Of a DNA stretch of 64,000 nucleotides, positions 48,148 through 57,683 are shown in pieces. Made by a program: the position numbers and the translations under genes. Position 1 is the first letter of the stretch. Each line of letters opens with the position of its first letter. The stretch spans positions 124,001 to 188,000 of the forward strand of contig NZ_VJWE01000013.1 of the NCBI RefSeq assembly GCF_007993815.1, in the 5' to 3' direction. Under the pieces are notes generated by a model. The model did not search any database, was not told where the DNA came from, and saw only the letters and a program-made list of their open reading frames with translations. The DNA is from Acidovorax delafieldii (GTDB lineage: Bacteria; Pseudomonadota; Gammaproteobacteria; Burkholderiales; Burkholderiaceae_C).

Positions 48148-49569
48148 ATGGGACGCACCCTGTACGACAAGATCTGGGACGAGCATGTCGTCCACACCGA
48201 AGAGGACGGCACCTCCATCCTCTACATCGACCGCCATCTGGTGCATGAAGTCACCAGCCCTCAGGCATTCGAAGGTCTGCGCGAAGCGGGCCGCAAGGTC
48301 TGGCGCATGAGCTCCATCGTGGCCACGGCCGACCACAACACGCCCACCACGGGCTGGGAAAACGGCTACGACGGCATCACCGATCCGATCAGCAAAGAAC
48401 AGATCACCACGCTGAACGACAACATCGCGCAGATCACACCCGCCGCGTTCTTCCCGTTCATGCACAAGCGCCAGGGCATCGTGCACGTCATTGGCCCTGA
48501 AAACGGTGCCACCCTGCCCGGCATGACGGTGGTGTGCGGCGACAGCCACACCAGCACGCACGGCGCGTTTGGCGCCCTGGCCCACGGCATCGGCACCTCC
48601 GAGGTCGAGCACGTGATGGCCACGCAGACCCTGCTGGCCAAAAAGGCCAAGAACATGCTGGTGCAGGTGGACGGCACGCTGGCCAAAGGCGTGACCCCCA
48701 AGGACGTGGTGCTGGCCATCATCGGCAAGATCGGCACGGCCGGCGGCACGGGCTACACCATTGAATTTGCAGGCTCCGTCTTCCGCGCCATGAGCATGGA
48801 AGGCCGCATGACCGTGTGCAACATGGCCATCGAAGGCGGCGCGCGCGCGGGTCTGGTGGCGGTGGACGACAAGACCATTGAATACGTCAAGGGCCGCCCC
48901 CTGTCGCCCACGGGCGTGGAATGGGACCAGGCCGTTGCGTACTGGAGGACGCTGCACTCCGACGCCGACGCAAAGTTCGACACCGTGGTCAAGCTTGATG
49001 CGGTCGACATCGTGCCGCAGGTCACCTGGGGCACCAGCCCCGAGATGGTGCTGGGCGTGGACGCCCGCGTGCCCGACCCGGACAAGGAAAAGGACACCAA
49101 CAAGCGTGGCGCCATCGAGCGCGCGCTGACCTACATGGGCCTGCAGCCCGGCAAGCCGATCAATGACATCACCATCGACAAGGTGTTCATCGGCAGCTGC
49201 ACCAACAGCCGCATCGAAGACATGCGTGAAGCCGCTGCCGTGGTGAAGAACCTGGGTCGCAAGGTGGCCAGCAATGTGAAGCTGGCCATGGTGGTGCCCG
49301 GCTCGGGTCTGGTCAAGGAGCAGGCCGAGCGCGAGGGCCTGGACAAGATTTTTGTGGCCGCAGGCTTTGAGTGGCGCGAGCCCGGTTGCAGCATGTGCCT
49401 GGCCATGAACGCGGACCGGCTGGAGCCTGGCGAACGCTGCGCCTCCACCAGCAACCGCAACTTTGAAGGCCGCCAGGGCGCTGGTGGCCGCACGCACCTG
49501 GTGAGCCCGGCCATGGCCGCAGCCGCTGCCGTGCACGGCCACTTTGTGGACATCCGCCAGTTCACCTGA
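48148..49569 (+). CDS. leuC: 3-Isopropylmalate dehydratase large subunit
   Basis: A 473-residue aconitase-type subunit that, with LeuD, isomerises 2-isopropylmalate to 3-isopropylmalate in leucine synthesis. The [4Fe-4S] cysteines are visible in [10 protein letters not shown] and CSMCLAMN, with the third in [14 protein letters not shown]. The start [15 protein letters not shown] is standard. It lies 21 bases after the LysR gene. A small lipoprotein gene separates it from leuD. Confidence 0.97.
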   Translation: MGRTLYDKIWDEHVVHTEEDGTSILYIDRHLVHEVTSPQAFEGLREAGRKVWRMSSIVATADHNTPTTGWENGYDGITDPISKEQITTLNDNIAQITPAAFFPFMHKRQGIVHVIGPENGATLPGMTVVCGDSHTSTHGAFGALAHGIGTSEVEHVMATQTLLAKKAKNMLVQVDGTLAKGVTPKDVVLAIIGKIGTAGGTGYTIEFAGSVFRAMSMEGRMTVCNMAIEGGARAGLVAVDDKTIEYVKGRPLSPTGVEWDQAVAYWRTLHSDADAKFDTVVKLDAVDIVPQVTWGTSPEMVLGVDARVPDPDKEKDTNKRGAIERALTYMGLQPGKPINDITIDKVFIGSCTNSRIEDMREAAAVVKNLGRKVASNVKLAMVVPGSGLVKEQAEREGLDKIFVAAGFEWREPGCSMCLAMNADRLEPGERCASTSNRNFEGRQGAGGRTHLVSPAMAAAAAVHGHFVDIRQFT

Positions 49570-49638
49570 GCTGATCATTCATCCCATCATCCGCCCGTTG
49601 TCCTCTCTACTGCCCCAACCGCCTGAAGGAGCCTTGTC

Positions 49639-49764
49639 ATGAAAAAGACCGCCACCCTCATCGCCCTGTCCCTGGCCTTTGTGCTGGCTGGCTGCAACAC
49701 CGTCAAGGGTGTGGGCCAGGACATTGGCAAAGCCGGCAGCGCCATCGAGCGGGCCGCCAAGTAA
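49639..49764 (+). CDS. Entericidin-like small lipoprotein
   Basis: A 41-residue lipoprotein: signal [19 protein letters not shown] with lipobox LAGC (lipidated Cys19), then [20 protein letters not shown], which matches EcnA/EcnB-type entericidins. Family members are small amphipathic membrane lipoproteins, in Escherichia coli a proposed antidote/toxin pair. It has a GAAGGAG ribosome binding site eight bases upstream. Only one such gene is present here, inserted between leuC and leuD, 12 bases before leuD. Confidence 0.88.
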   Translation: MKKTATLIALSLAFVLAGCNTVKGVGQDIGKAGSAIERAAK

Positions 49765-49775
49765 CTGATACCGCC

Positions 49776-50426
49776 ATGCAAAAATTCACCTTGCTCAAGG
49801 GCCTTGTGGCCCCCATGGATCGCGAGAACGTCGATACCGACGCCATCATCCCCAAGCAGTTCCTCAAGTCGATCAAGAAGACCGGCTTTGGCGTGAACCT
49901 GTTTGACGAATGGCGTTACCTGGACCACGGCGAGCCCGGCCAGGACCCCGCCAGTCGCAAGCCCAATCCCGACTTCGTGCTGAACCAGCCGCGTTACCAA
50001 GGCGCCAGCATCCTGATCGCACGCAAGAATTTCGGGTGTGGTTCCAGCCGCGAGCACGCGCCGTGGGCCTTGGATCAGTTCGGCTTCCGCGCCATCATCG
50101 CGCCCAGCTTTGCGGACATCTTCTTCAACAACTGCTTCAAGAACGGCCTGCTGCCCATCGTGCTGCCCGAGGCCACGGTGGCCCAGCTGTTCGATGCAGT
50201 GCTGGCCTTCCCCGGCTACCAGCTCACCATCGACCTGGAGCGCCAGGTCATCGTGCGCCCCCAGGGCGAAGAGATCCCGTTCGACGTGCAGGCCTTCCGC
50301 AAGTACTGCCTGCTCAACGGTTTTGACGACATCGGCCTGACCCTGCGCCAGTCGGACAAGATCAAGGCCTTTGAAGCCCAGCGCCTTGCCACCAAGCCCT
50401 GGCTGGCACACACCATGGTGTCGTAA
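49776..50426 (+). CDS. leuD: 3-Isopropylmalate dehydratase small subunit
   Basis: A 216-residue swivelling domain subunit. The family stretch [22 protein letters not shown] and [18 protein letters not shown], which covers the active site, are clear. Together with LeuC it forms the enzyme. Length is usual. Confidence 0.97.
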   Translation: MQKFTLLKGLVAPMDRENVDTDAIIPKQFLKSIKKTGFGVNLFDEWRYLDHGEPGQDPASRKPNPDFVLNQPRYQGASILIARKNFGCGSSREHAPWALDQFGFRAIIAPSFADIFFNNCFKNGLLPIVLPEATVAQLFDAVLAFPGYQLTIDLERQVIVRPQGEEIPFDVQAFRKYCLLNGFDDIGLTLRQSDKIKAFEAQRLATKPWLAHTMVS

Positions 50427-50433
50427 CTCAAAA

Positions 50434-50495
50434 ATTCAGCCCAATCGGCCGCAAGCGATACATCCATATGCGCTAGCAGCTATCAAAAACAAAGC
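50434..50495 (-). repeat. Palindromic intergenic repeat, copy 4
   Basis: The gap between leuD and leuB contains, on the minus strand, TTGATAGCTGCTAGCGCATA followed by ATCGCTTGCGGCC, in the same block order as copies 1-3. Copy 4 and copy 1 point the same way relative to their sequence. Confidence 0.6.
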
Positions 50496-50502
50496 AAAAT
50501 CA

Positions 50503-51576
50503 ATGAAAATCGCAGTTCTGCCGGGTGACGGCATCGGTACCGAAATCGTGGCCGAGGCCGTCAAGGTCCTCAACGCACTCGACCTGAAGTTCGAGATGGA
50601 ATCGGCCCTGGTCGGCGGCGGCGCCTACGAGGCCCACGGCCACCCGCTGCCCGAATCCACCCTCAAGCTCGCCAAGGAAGCCGACGCCATTCTGTTCGGT
50701 GCCGTGGGCGACTGGAAATACGACAAGCTCGACCGCCCCCTTCGCCCCGAGCAGGCCATCCTGGGCCTGCGCAAGAACCTGGGCCTGTTCGCCAACTTCC
50801 GCCCCGCCATCTGCTACGAGCAGCTGGTGGGTGCATCGAGCCTCAAGCCCGAGCTGATTGCCGGCCTGGACATCCTCATCATCCGCGAGCTGACCGGCGA
50901 CATCTACTTCGGCCAGCCGCGCGGCCGTCGCACGGCAGTGGACGGCCACTTTCCCGGTGCCGAAGAAGCGTTTGACACCATGCGCTATAGCCGCCCCGAG
51001 ATCGAGCGCATCGCCCACGTCGCCTTCCAGGCCGCCCGCAAGCGCAATAAGAAGGTCACCAGCGTGGACAAAGCCAACGTGCTGGAAACCTTCCAGTTCT
51101 GGAAGGACGTGGTCACCGACGTGCACAAGGAATACCCCGACGTCGAATTGCAGCACATGTACGTGGACAACGCGGCCATGCAACTGGTCAAAGCCCCCAA
51201 GGCGTTTGACGTGGTGGTGACCGGCAACATGTTCGGCGACATCCTGTCGGACGAAGCCTCCATGCTGACGGGCTCCATCGGCATGCTGCCCTCGGCCAGC
51301 CTGAACAGCAGCAACCAGGGCCTGTACGAGCCCAGCCACGGCAGCGCACCCGACATCGCTGGCAAGGGCGTGGCCAACCCGCTGGCCACCATCCTCTCGG
51401 CAGCGATGATGCTGCGCTTTAGCCTGAACCAGGAAGCCGCCGCCCAGCGCATCGAAGCCGCCGTGCAGAAGGTGCTGGCCCAGGGCCTGCGCACGCCCGA
51501 CATCTACAGCGAAGGCACCACCAAGGTCGGCACGGCGCAGATGGGCGACGCGGTGGTGAAGGCGCTGCAGACGTAA
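50503..51576 (+). CDS. leuB: 3-Isopropylmalate dehydrogenase
   Basis: A 357-residue NAD-dependent oxidative decarboxylase, the third step of leucine synthesis. It starts [16 protein letters not shown]; later motifs [14 protein letters not shown] and [19 protein letters not shown] are typical. The open frame extends 44 codons upstream through the repeat and leuD, but the standard start is clear. It is followed by a terminator. Confidence 0.97.
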   Translation: MKIAVLPGDGIGTEIVAEAVKVLNALDLKFEMESALVGGGAYEAHGHPLPESTLKLAKEADAILFGAVGDWKYDKLDRPLRPEQAILGLRKNLGLFANFRPAICYEQLVGASSLKPELIAGLDILIIRELTGDIYFGQPRGRRTAVDGHFPGAEEAFDTMRYSRPEIERIAHVAFQAARKRNKKVTSVDKANVLETFQFWKDVVTDVHKEYPDVELQHMYVDNAAMQLVKAPKAFDVVVTGNMFGDILSDEASMLTGSIGMLPSASLNSSNQGLYEPSHGSAPDIAGKGVANPLATILSAAMMLRFSLNQEAAAQRIEAAVQKVLAQGLRTPDIYSEGTTKVGTAQMGDAVVKALQT

Positions 51577-51625
51577 ATCACCCCAGCCGTCCGAGCTGCC
51601 CACAGCGGCGGCGCGTGGCATCCAC

Positions 51626-51655
51626 AAAAGGCGATCCTCTGTGATCGCCTTTTTT
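51626..51655 (+). terminator. Rho-independent terminator after leuB
   Basis: AAAAGGCGATC at 51626-51636 pairs with GATCGCCTTTT at 51643-51653, loop CTCTGT, then T run. Transcription of leuB ends here, so asd needs its own promoter. Confidence 0.9.
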
Positions 51656-51763
51656 ATGGGCGCGGACCGACTCGCACACCCATCCAGCCCGCCAGGGGCG
51701 CCGTCGCCGAGCGGGCCATGGCGTTCCCGCAACGCTGCAAGCCCCGTGCAAGCCGCGATCCAT

Positions 51764-51769
51764 TACAAT
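51764..51769 (+). promoter_or_regulatory. -10 box of the asd leader promoter
   Basis: TACAAT, with no good -35 box 16-18 bases upstream. The expected start, seven or eight bases downstream, is the A at 51777, which is the first base of the leader ORF. Confidence 0.5.
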
Positions 51770-51776
51770 CATGCCC

Positions 51777-51881
51777 ATGTTTGCCGCCCGCCCGTTCGAC
51801 CTGAACACCGCTACTGCCGCCCTGGCAGGCTTGGCTGTGCGCGCAATCACCACCAAAACCACGACCATTATTAAGGGCTGA
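51777..51881 (+). CDS. Candidate leader peptide of asd, rich in Thr, Ile and Lys codons
   Basis: A 34-codon ORF: MFAARPFDLNTATAALAGLA, VRA and then ITTKTTTIIKG, stop at 51879-51881. Ten consecutive codons (51846-51875) encode I-T-T-K-T-T-T-I-I-K. All three amino acids derive from aspartate semialdehyde, the product of the next gene, asd. The composition resembles ThrL of Escherichia coli. The ORF lies between a -10 box and asd, and its start coincides with the likely transcription start, so translation may be leaderless; an in-frame ATG at 51771 also exists. Competing hairpins follow. Confidence 0.65.
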   Translation: MFAARPFDLNTATAALAGLAVRAITTKTTTIIKG

Positions 51882-51955
51882 TCCAGCTCCGGTACCGTCG
51901 TGCGCCCTCTCCCGGCCAGACGAGCCGGGGCAAACAGTCTGGTCTGGCACTGTTT
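51874..51955 (+). promoter_or_regulatory. Candidate attenuator of asd with mutually exclusive hairpins
   Basis: P1: AGGGC (51874-51878) with GCCCT (51904-51908). P2: CCCGGC (51911-51916) with GCCGGG (51924-51929). P3: CCAGAC (51916-51921) with GTCTGG (51937-51942), or GCCAGA (51915-51920) with TCTGGC (51943-51948). P4: AAACAGT (51932-51938) with ACTGTTT (51949-51955), followed by CTTAAT, a weak terminator form. P2 and P4 can coexist; P3 excludes both, giving an antiterminator-terminator layout. P1's left arm is next to the last leader codons. Confidence 0.55.
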
Positions 51956-51978
51956 CTTAATCTGAAAGGGGCGTTGAA

Positions 51979-53109
51979 ATGAGCAAGTTGGTAGGTTTGG
52001 TCGGCTGGCGCGGCATGGTCGGCTCGGTGTTGATGGACCGCATGGTCGAGGAAAAAGACTTCGACCTGATTGAGCCATTGTTCTTCTCCACATCCAATGC
52101 CGGCGGCAAGGCCCCTGCGCAGGCCAAGAACGAAACCACACTGCAAGACGCCTTCAACATCGACGCCTTGAAGCGTTGCGACATCATCATCACAGCCCAA
52201 GGCGGCGACTACACCACCGAAGTCTTCCCCAAGCTGCGTGCCGCAGGCTGGAACGGCCATTGGATCGATGCTGCTTCGACCCTGCGCATGGAAAAAGACG
52301 CGGTCATCATCCTGGACCCCGTCAACATGCCCGTCATCAAGGACGCGCTGGCCAACGGCGGCAAGAACTGGGTGGGCGGCAACTGCACCGTGAGCTGCAT
52401 GCTGATGGGCGTGGGCGCACTGTACAAGGCCGGGCTGGTCGAGTGGATGAGCACCCAGACCTACCAGGCGGCATCGGGCGGTGGCGCGCAGCATATGCGC
52501 GAATTGCTCACCCAATACGGCACGCTGAATGCCGAAGTGAAGGCCCTGCTCGACGACCCCAAGAGCGCCATCCTGGAAATCGACCGCAAGGTCATCGCCA
52601 AGCAGCGCGCACTGACCGGTGCAGAAACCGCCAACTTTGGCGTGCCGCTGGGTGGCTCGCTGATCCCCTGGATCGACAAGGACCTGGGCAACGGCCAGTC
52701 CAAGGAAGAGTGGAAGGGCATGGCTGAAACCAACAAGATCCTGGGCCTGGGCGAAGGCTTTGACTCCGCAGCCATTCCAGTCGACGGATTCTGCGTGCGC
52801 GTGGGCGCCATGCGCTGCCACAGCCAGGCCCTGACCTTCAAGCTCAAGAAGGACGTGCCCGTGGCCGACCTCGAAGCCATGATCGCCGCCGACAACGAGT
52901 GGGTGAAGGTGGTACCCAACACCCGCGAAGCCACCATCAAGGACCTGACACCCGTCGCCGTGACGGGCACCATGACCATCCCCGTGGGCCGCATCCGCAA
53001 GCTGGCCATGGGCCCCGAGTATGTCGGCGCCTTCACCATCGGCGACCAGCTCCTGTGGGGAGCCGCCGAGCCACTGCGTCGCATGCTGCGCATCTTGCTC
53101 AACGCCTGA
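51979..53109 (+). CDS. asd: Aspartate-semialdehyde dehydrogenase
   Basis: A 376-residue NADPH-dependent enzyme of the gamma-proteobacterial type. It reduces aspartyl phosphate to aspartate semialdehyde, the branch point to lysine/diaminopimelate, threonine, methionine and isoleucine. The NADP motif [11 protein letters not shown], the active-site cysteine in [12 protein letters not shown] and the histidine in [13 protein letters not shown] are visible. Ribosome binding site GAAAGG. It has its own promoter and candidate attenuator and a strong terminator downstream. Confidence 0.97.
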   Translation: MSKLVGLVGWRGMVGSVLMDRMVEEKDFDLIEPLFFSTSNAGGKAPAQAKNETTLQDAFNIDALKRCDIIITAQGGDYTTEVFPKLRAAGWNGHWIDAASTLRMEKDAVIILDPVNMPVIKDALANGGKNWVGGNCTVSCMLMGVGALYKAGLVEWMSTQTYQAASGGGAQHMRELLTQYGTLNAEVKALLDDPKSAILEIDRKVIAKQRALTGAETANFGVPLGGSLIPWIDKDLGNGQSKEEWKGMAETNKILGLGEGFDSAAIPVDGFCVRVGAMRCHSQALTFKLKKDVPVADLEAMIAADNEWVKVVPNTREATIKDLTPVAVTGTMTIPVGRIRKLAMGPEYVGAFTIGDQLLWGAAEPLRRMLRILLNA

Positions 53110-53123
53110 TCGTCTCACTTCAT

Positions 53124-53158
53124 AAAGCGCGCGCAAGCCCCCTTGCGCGCGCTTTTTT
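53124..53158 (+). terminator. Rho-independent terminator after asd
   Basis: AAAGCGCGCGCAAG at 53124-53137 pairs with CTTGCGCGCGCTTT at 53142-53155, loop of four C, T run to 53158. fimV therefore forms a separate unit. Confidence 0.92.
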
Positions 53159-53284
53159 ACGCCTGAGACATCGACACACTCGGTTACGCTGCGTTGGCAA
53201 TTGGCAACATCTGCATGCCCCAATTTGGGGCACCGGGACCCCACTCAAAGCTTCGGAGCCACCTCAGCTTGTCAGTGCAAAACA

Positions 53285-53313
53285 TTGATGCTATGGTGCT
53301 TTTTACATATTTT
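53285..53313 (+). promoter_or_regulatory. Possible fimV promoter
   Basis: TTGATG at 53285-53290 and TATTTT at 53308-53313 are 17 bases apart, 25 bases upstream of the fimV start. About 55 bases further upstream an odd-centred perfect palindrome (TGCCCCAA-T-TTGGGGCA, 53216-53232) may bind a regulator. Confidence 0.4.
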
Positions 53314-53338
53314 CACGCGCCGGGGCGGGGATCAGACC

Positions 53339-56011
53339 ATGAGAACAAAAGCACCGCTCGTCCGAGCCGCAAAAAATCCTAATCAGTTGTTGGCAAACAT
53401 GCATCGTTGGAAATTTTCTGTCCTGGCGGCCGCGGCCGTGGCTTGCGCTGGTTTCTACACCAGCGACGCGTCTGCGCTGGCACTGGGCCGCATCACCGTG
53501 CAGTCTGCCCTGGGCGAGCCGCTGCGCGCTGAAATCGACCTGCCACAGATCACTCCTGCCGAAGCGGACTCGCTGCGTGCCACGACGGCCACGCCTGAGG
53601 TTTTCCGTGCCCAGGGCATGGAATACACGCAAACCATGAACAACCTGCAGATTCAACTGCAGCGCCGCGCCGACGGCACCGCCGTGTTGCGCCTGTCAAG
53701 CGACCGGCCTGTGAACGAACCCTTCCTGGACTTGGTGCTGGATGCCAACTGGGGCTCAGGCCGCATCGTTCGCAGCTACACCATGCTGTTTGACCCGCCA
53801 AGCATGCGCCGCGCAGCCCCTGCCGTCACAGCAGCGCCCCAAATTTCTGCCCCGGTGGCGCCCCAGGTCCCTGCAACGCGCCCCGCAGCCACAGCCCGTG
53901 CCAGCGAGGCAACCGCCGCTGCACCCGCACCCCGTGCGGCAGCCCCACGCCCGGCCCCCGCAGATGGCGTGACGGTACAGGCCGGCGATACCGCCGGCCG
54001 CATCGCGAACGCGTACAAGCCTGCAGGCGTTTCGCTCGACCAGATGCTGGTCGCCATGATGCGTACCAACCCGGACGCATTCATCCAGGGCAACGTCAAC
54101 CGCCTGAGGGCAGGTGCCGTGCTGCAAATGCCCGACCAGGCCGCAGCGCAATCCACCACAGCCCCCGAAGCACGTCAGATTCTGGCCGCACAGGCCCGTG
54201 ACTTCAACGACTTCCGCCGCAAGCTCGCGGGTGCGGCTCCTTCGACCGAAGTGGCGGCTGCCCAGCGCTCCGCTTCTGGCACCGTACAGACGCGCGTAGA
54301 AGACAAAAAACCCGCGACCGCAGCGCCCGACAAGCTCACCCTGTCCAAGGGGGCCGTCAAAGGCCAGAAGGCAGCCGAAGAGCAAGTCGCCAAGGACAAA
54401 CAGGCCAGCGAAGCCGCCACGCGGATGGCAGAGTTGTCCAAGAACATCACCGACCTCAACAAGCTGAGCGCAGCCTCTGCAGCCGCCGGAGGCAGCCCTG
54501 CGCCCGCCGCAGCGGGTGCAGCCAGCGCACCTGCGGGGGTGGCTGTGCAGGCCCCAGCCGTCCCGGCAACACCGACCACGCCGCCGGCGCCCGAAGCCCC
54601 GGCATCCGCCCCCGCAGCGGCCGCGAGCACCCCGCCAGACACCGCAGTGGCAGCAGAAGCGGCCGCCTCGGCACCCGCCACGGAGGCGTCTGCACCCGCA
54701 CCGGCCCCCAAACCAGCGCCCACACCCAAACCTGCTCCGGCCCCCGTCGAGGAGCCCGGTTTCCTGTCCACCCTTATGGACGACCCACTGCTGCCTATTG
54801 GCGGCGGCATCCTGGTGGCGGGTCTGCTCGGATTTGGCGCTTACCGCCTGGTCCAGCGCCGTCGACAGAACGGTGGGGTGGACAGCTCCTTCCTGGAAAG
54901 CCGCATTCAACCCGACTCGTTTTTTGGTGCCAGCGGCGGCCAGCGTGTAGACACGGCCAACAGCGATATGACCACTGGCTCGTCCATGGCCTATTCACCC
55001 AGCCAACTGGACGCCGGCGGTGACGTGGACCCCGTGGCCGAAGCCGACGTTTATCTGGCCTACGGCCGCGATCTCCAGGCCGAAGAAATCCTGAAAGAAG
55101 CCGTGCGCCACAACCCGGGCCGCGTCTCAGTGCACGTCAAGCTGGGTGAAATCTACGCCAAGCGCCAGGACCGCAAAGCCCTTGAGGCCGTCGCAGGCGA
55201 AGTGTTCAAGCTAACCCAGGGCGAAGGGCCTGACTGGAACCACATTGCCGAACTCGGGCGTGACCTGGAGCCCGAAAACCGCCTGTACCAACCTGGCGGC
55301 CGCCCCGGAATGGCCGAGGATGAATCACCCTCCGTGCCACCGGGCGGGTTCCCCAGCACCTTCACTGGTGCAGGCAGCCCTGCCGCAGCCCCGCCCCCAG
55401 ACTTGGACCTCGACCTGGATCTGGACCTGCCCGATGACGCGCTGACGGACGCCCCCCCCGCTGCAGCCGGTGGTTTTGCTGCGGCTGCTGCGGCTGCTGC
55501 GGCCAACAACCGCAGTGAAGCCAGCGAACCACAGACGCTGCGCCCCGAGTTGGATCTGCCCAGCATCCCCGACGAGCCCACGGCCGCGTGGAGCAGTCAG
55601 GAAACCGCTCCGAGTCCCATGATGGCGCCGCCTCCAGTGGCCAATCTGGACTTCCCCAGCAGCGACGACCTGACCATGGCGCCGTCCGGCCCCATGCCTC
55701 TCCATGGCGAGCCCCAAGACTCCGGCCCTATGGAGTTTGATCTGGGCGACCTGTCGCTGGACCTGAACGCCCCCTCCAAGCCCATGGCAGCTCCCGCCGC
55801 CAAGGCCCCGGCGGCTCCCGCACCGGAATTCACCGACGATGGATCGGCCGCAGCGCAGGACGACCCGCTGGCCACCAAGCTTGCGCTGGCCGAAGAGTTC
55901 AACGCCATCGGGGACACCGACGGCGCTCGTACGCTGATTGAAGAGGTGGTGGCAGAGTCCAGCGGCGCCCTCAAGACCCGCGCCCAGCGCATGCTGGCCG
56001 AACTGGGCTGA
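53339..56011 (+). CDS. fimV: FimV-like pilus assembly and cell-wall protein
   Basis: An 890-residue inner-membrane protein involved in type IV pilus assembly and twitching in Pseudomonas. A signal/anchor near residues 23-45 precedes the FimV N-terminal domain (ALGRITVQSALGEPLRAEIDL); a LysM-like domain is near 210-260 (DGVTVQAGDTAGRIANAYK), then a Pro/Ala-rich stretch, one membrane helix near 485 (GGGILVAGLLGFGAYRL), a TPR-like region and an acidic, low-complexity segment. The C-terminal FimV cap (LATKLALAEEFNAIGDTDGA) ends it. The start at 53339 has GGGG at good distance; a start 20 codons later (MHRWKFSVL) is an alternative. Confidence 0.9.
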   Translation: MRTKAPLVRAAKNPNQLLANMHRWKFSVLAAAAVACAGFYTSDASALALGRITVQSALGEPLRAEIDLPQITPAEADSLRATTATPEVFRAQGMEYTQTMNNLQIQLQRRADGTAVLRLSSDRPVNEPFLDLVLDANWGSGRIVRSYTMLFDPPSMRRAAPAVTAAPQISAPVAPQVPATRPAATARASEATAAAPAPRAAAPRPAPADGVTVQAGDTAGRIANAYKPAGVSLDQMLVAMMRTNPDAFIQGNVNRLRAGAVLQMPDQAAAQSTTAPEARQILAAQARDFNDFRRKLAGAAPSTEVAAAQRSASGTVQTRVEDKKPATAAPDKLTLSKGAVKGQKAAEEQVAKDKQASEAATRMAELSKNITDLNKLSAASAAAGGSPAPAAAGAASAPAGVAVQAPAVPATPTTPPAPEAPASAPAAAASTPPDTAVAAEAAASAPATEASAPAPAPKPAPTPKPAPAPVEEPGFLSTLMDDPLLPIGGGILVAGLLGFGAYRLVQRRRQNGGVDSSFLESRIQPDSFFGASGGQRVDTANSDMTTGSSMAYSPSQLDAGGDVDPVAEADVYLAYGRDLQAEEILKEAVRHNPGRVSVHVKLGEIYAKRQDRKALEAVAGEVFKLTQGEGPDWNHIAELGRDLEPENRLYQPGGRPGMAEDESPSVPPGGFPSTFTGAGSPAAAPPPDLDLDLDLDLPDDALTDAPPAAAGGFAAAAAAAAANNRSEASEPQTLRPELDLPSIPDEPTAAWSSQETAPSPMMAPPPVANLDFPSSDDLTMAPSGPMPLHGEPQDSGPMEFDLGDLSLDLNAPSKPMAAPAAKAPAAPAPEFTDDGSAAAQDDPLATKLALAEEFNAIGDTDGARTLIEEVVAESSGALKTRAQRMLAELG

Positions 56012-56886
56012 TGCCGCTCGGCCCCTCCGCTGATTTAACCCCCAGCACGTCCCCAGGCCGTCCCGTGACCCGGGTGGCGCTGGGTGTCAGCTACAACGGC
56101 CAGGCCTACAGTGGCTGGCAGAGCCAGCTTTCTGGCAACACCGTGCAGGACAAACTCGAAGCGGCCCTGGGCCGCTTTGCTACGCATCCGGTCAGCACCC
56201 TTTGCGCAGGCCGTACCGATGCGGGTGTGCACGGCCTGATGCAGGTGGTGCACTTTGACACCCCGCTGAACCGGCCCGCGGCGTCCTGGGTCCGGGGTAC
56301 CAACACCTTCCTGCCCTCCGACATCGCGGTGCAATGGGCTCAGGCCGTCCCAGACCACTTTCATGCGCGTGCCAGCGCCGTGGCCCGGCGCTATGCCTAC
56401 GTGCTTCTGCAATCGCCGGTGCGGCCCAGCGTGGATGCCGGGCGGGTGGGCTGGGTGTTTCACCCGTTAGACCATGACGCAATGCGGCAGGCGGCCGACT
56501 ACCTGATCGGCGAGCATGATTTCACCTCGTTTCGCGCGTCCGCCTGCCAGGCCAAGACCCCGGTCAAGACCTTGCAACGCATCGACATCGTGCGACGGGG
56601 GGCGGACACACCGCACCCCGAACTGGGCTGGAGCCCCTGTTACTGGCGTTTTGAATTCGAAGCCAACGCCTTCTTGCACCACATGATCCGCAACATCATG
56701 GGCTGCCTGATCACCATCGGCCAGGGCACGCAGCCTCCCGAGTGGATGGCCGAGGTGCTGGCAGCCCGGTCCCGCAAGATGGCTGCGCCGACATTCTCGC
56801 CAGACGGGTTGTACTTTCAAGGGCCCGTCTACGACGCCGCCTGGGGGCTACCCCAGCGCACGGCTGCGTATGATTGGCTTCCATGA
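56011..56886 (+). CDS. truA: tRNA pseudouridine(38-40) synthase TruA
   Basis: A 291-residue enzyme that makes pseudouridine at positions 38-40 of the anticodon arm. The catalytic aspartate lies in CAGRTDAGVHGLMQVVHFDT; the end has FLHHMIRNIMGCLI. Its start shares one base with the fimV stop (TGATG). An N-terminal extension of about 20 residues precedes TRVALGVSYNGQAYSGWQ. Confidence 0.96.
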   Translation: MPLGPSADLTPSTSPGRPVTRVALGVSYNGQAYSGWQSQLSGNTVQDKLEAALGRFATHPVSTLCAGRTDAGVHGLMQVVHFDTPLNRPAASWVRGTNTFLPSDIAVQWAQAVPDHFHARASAVARRYAYVLLQSPVRPSVDAGRVGWVFHPLDHDAMRQAADYLIGEHDFTSFRASACQAKTPVKTLQRIDIVRRGADTPHPELGWSPCYWRFEFEANAFLHHMIRNIMGCLITIGQGTQPPEWMAEVLAARSRKMAAPTFSPDGLYFQGPVYDAAWGLPQRTAAYDWLP

Positions 56887-57683
56887 ACCAGGCCACTACA
56901 CCGACCACAACGGCCCCCGCCGTCAGTCAACGCCTCCACGCTCCTTTCCAGGCGTCTGCCAACGTACGCACCCGCATCAAGATCTGCGGGCTGACCCGCG
57001 AGGAAGACGTGGATGCAGCTGTGGCTGCGGGCGCCGATGCGGTGGGTTTTGTACTCTACGCCCCCAGCCCACGGTCGGTCACCCCCCAGCGGGCCGCGCA
57101 GTTGGCACGGCGCCTGCCGCCGTTTGTCACGCCCGTGCTGCTGTTCGTGAACGAATCCACTCCTAATGTGATAGCAGCCAGTGCAATGATTGCTGGCGCT
57201 ACAGTGCAATTCCATGGTGATGAGACGCCACAGGACTGCATGGCGGCCACCCACCAGGGGGCACGCCCCTACCTGCGAGCCGCCCGAATTCCCCTCGGAG
57301 ATGGAGCGGCGCAGTTTGACCTCGTAAAATACGCCCACGATTACTCTCACGCCCAAGCCATCCTGCTCGACGCCCATGTCGAAGGTTTTGGCGGCAGCGG
57401 CAAGGCATTCAATTGGTCACTCCTTCCACCAAGCGTCAGCTCTCACCTCGTTTTGTCTGGTGGACTCACGCCTGCAAACGTGACCGATGGCATTTTGCAA
57501 GTCCGCCCGCGGGGTCTCTCGCTGGCGGTTGATGTCAGTTCCGGCGTCGAAACCGATGGTCCTGATGGCAAACCCGTCAAGGGCATCAAGGACGCCGTGA
57601 AGATCCAACGCTTCGTTGCCGCCGTGCGTGCGGCCGATGCACAACTTGCAAAGAACCCCCATGAATTCCTATCAGCAACCTGA
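56883..57683 (+). CDS. trpF: Phosphoribosylanthranilate isomerase
   Basis: A 266-residue TIM-barrel enzyme catalysing the third step from anthranilate in tryptophan synthesis. The catalytic cysteine is in [17 protein letters not shown], and the aspartate in [12 protein letters not shown] is present. It is longer than typical TrpF (about 200-230), owing to about 30 unconserved N-terminal residues. The start overlaps the truA stop by four bases. A stretch at 57165-57212 looks like the dispersed repeat. Confidence 0.95.
   Translation: MNQATTPTTTAPAVSQRLHAPFQASANVRTRIKICGLTREEDVDAAVAAGADAVGFVLYAPSPRSVTPQRAAQLARRLPPFVTPVLLFVNESTPNVIAASAMIAGATVQFHGDETPQDCMAATHQGARPYLRAARIPLGDGAAQFDLVKYAHDYSHAQAILLDAHVEGFGGSGKAFNWSLLPPSVSSHLVLSGGLTPANVTDGILQVRPRGLSLAVDVSSGVETDGPDGKPVKGIKDAVKIQRFVAAVRAADAQLAKNPHEFLSAT
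57165..57212 (+). repeat. Candidate repeat copy inside trpF
   Basis: TGATAGCAGCCAGTGCAATG followed by ATTGCTGGCGCTACAG matches the blocks ATAGC-GC-CAGYGCA and GC-GGCGCTA of the intergenic repeat. It codes for [17 protein letters not shown] in frame. The match is weaker than in LysR. Confidence 0.35.
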
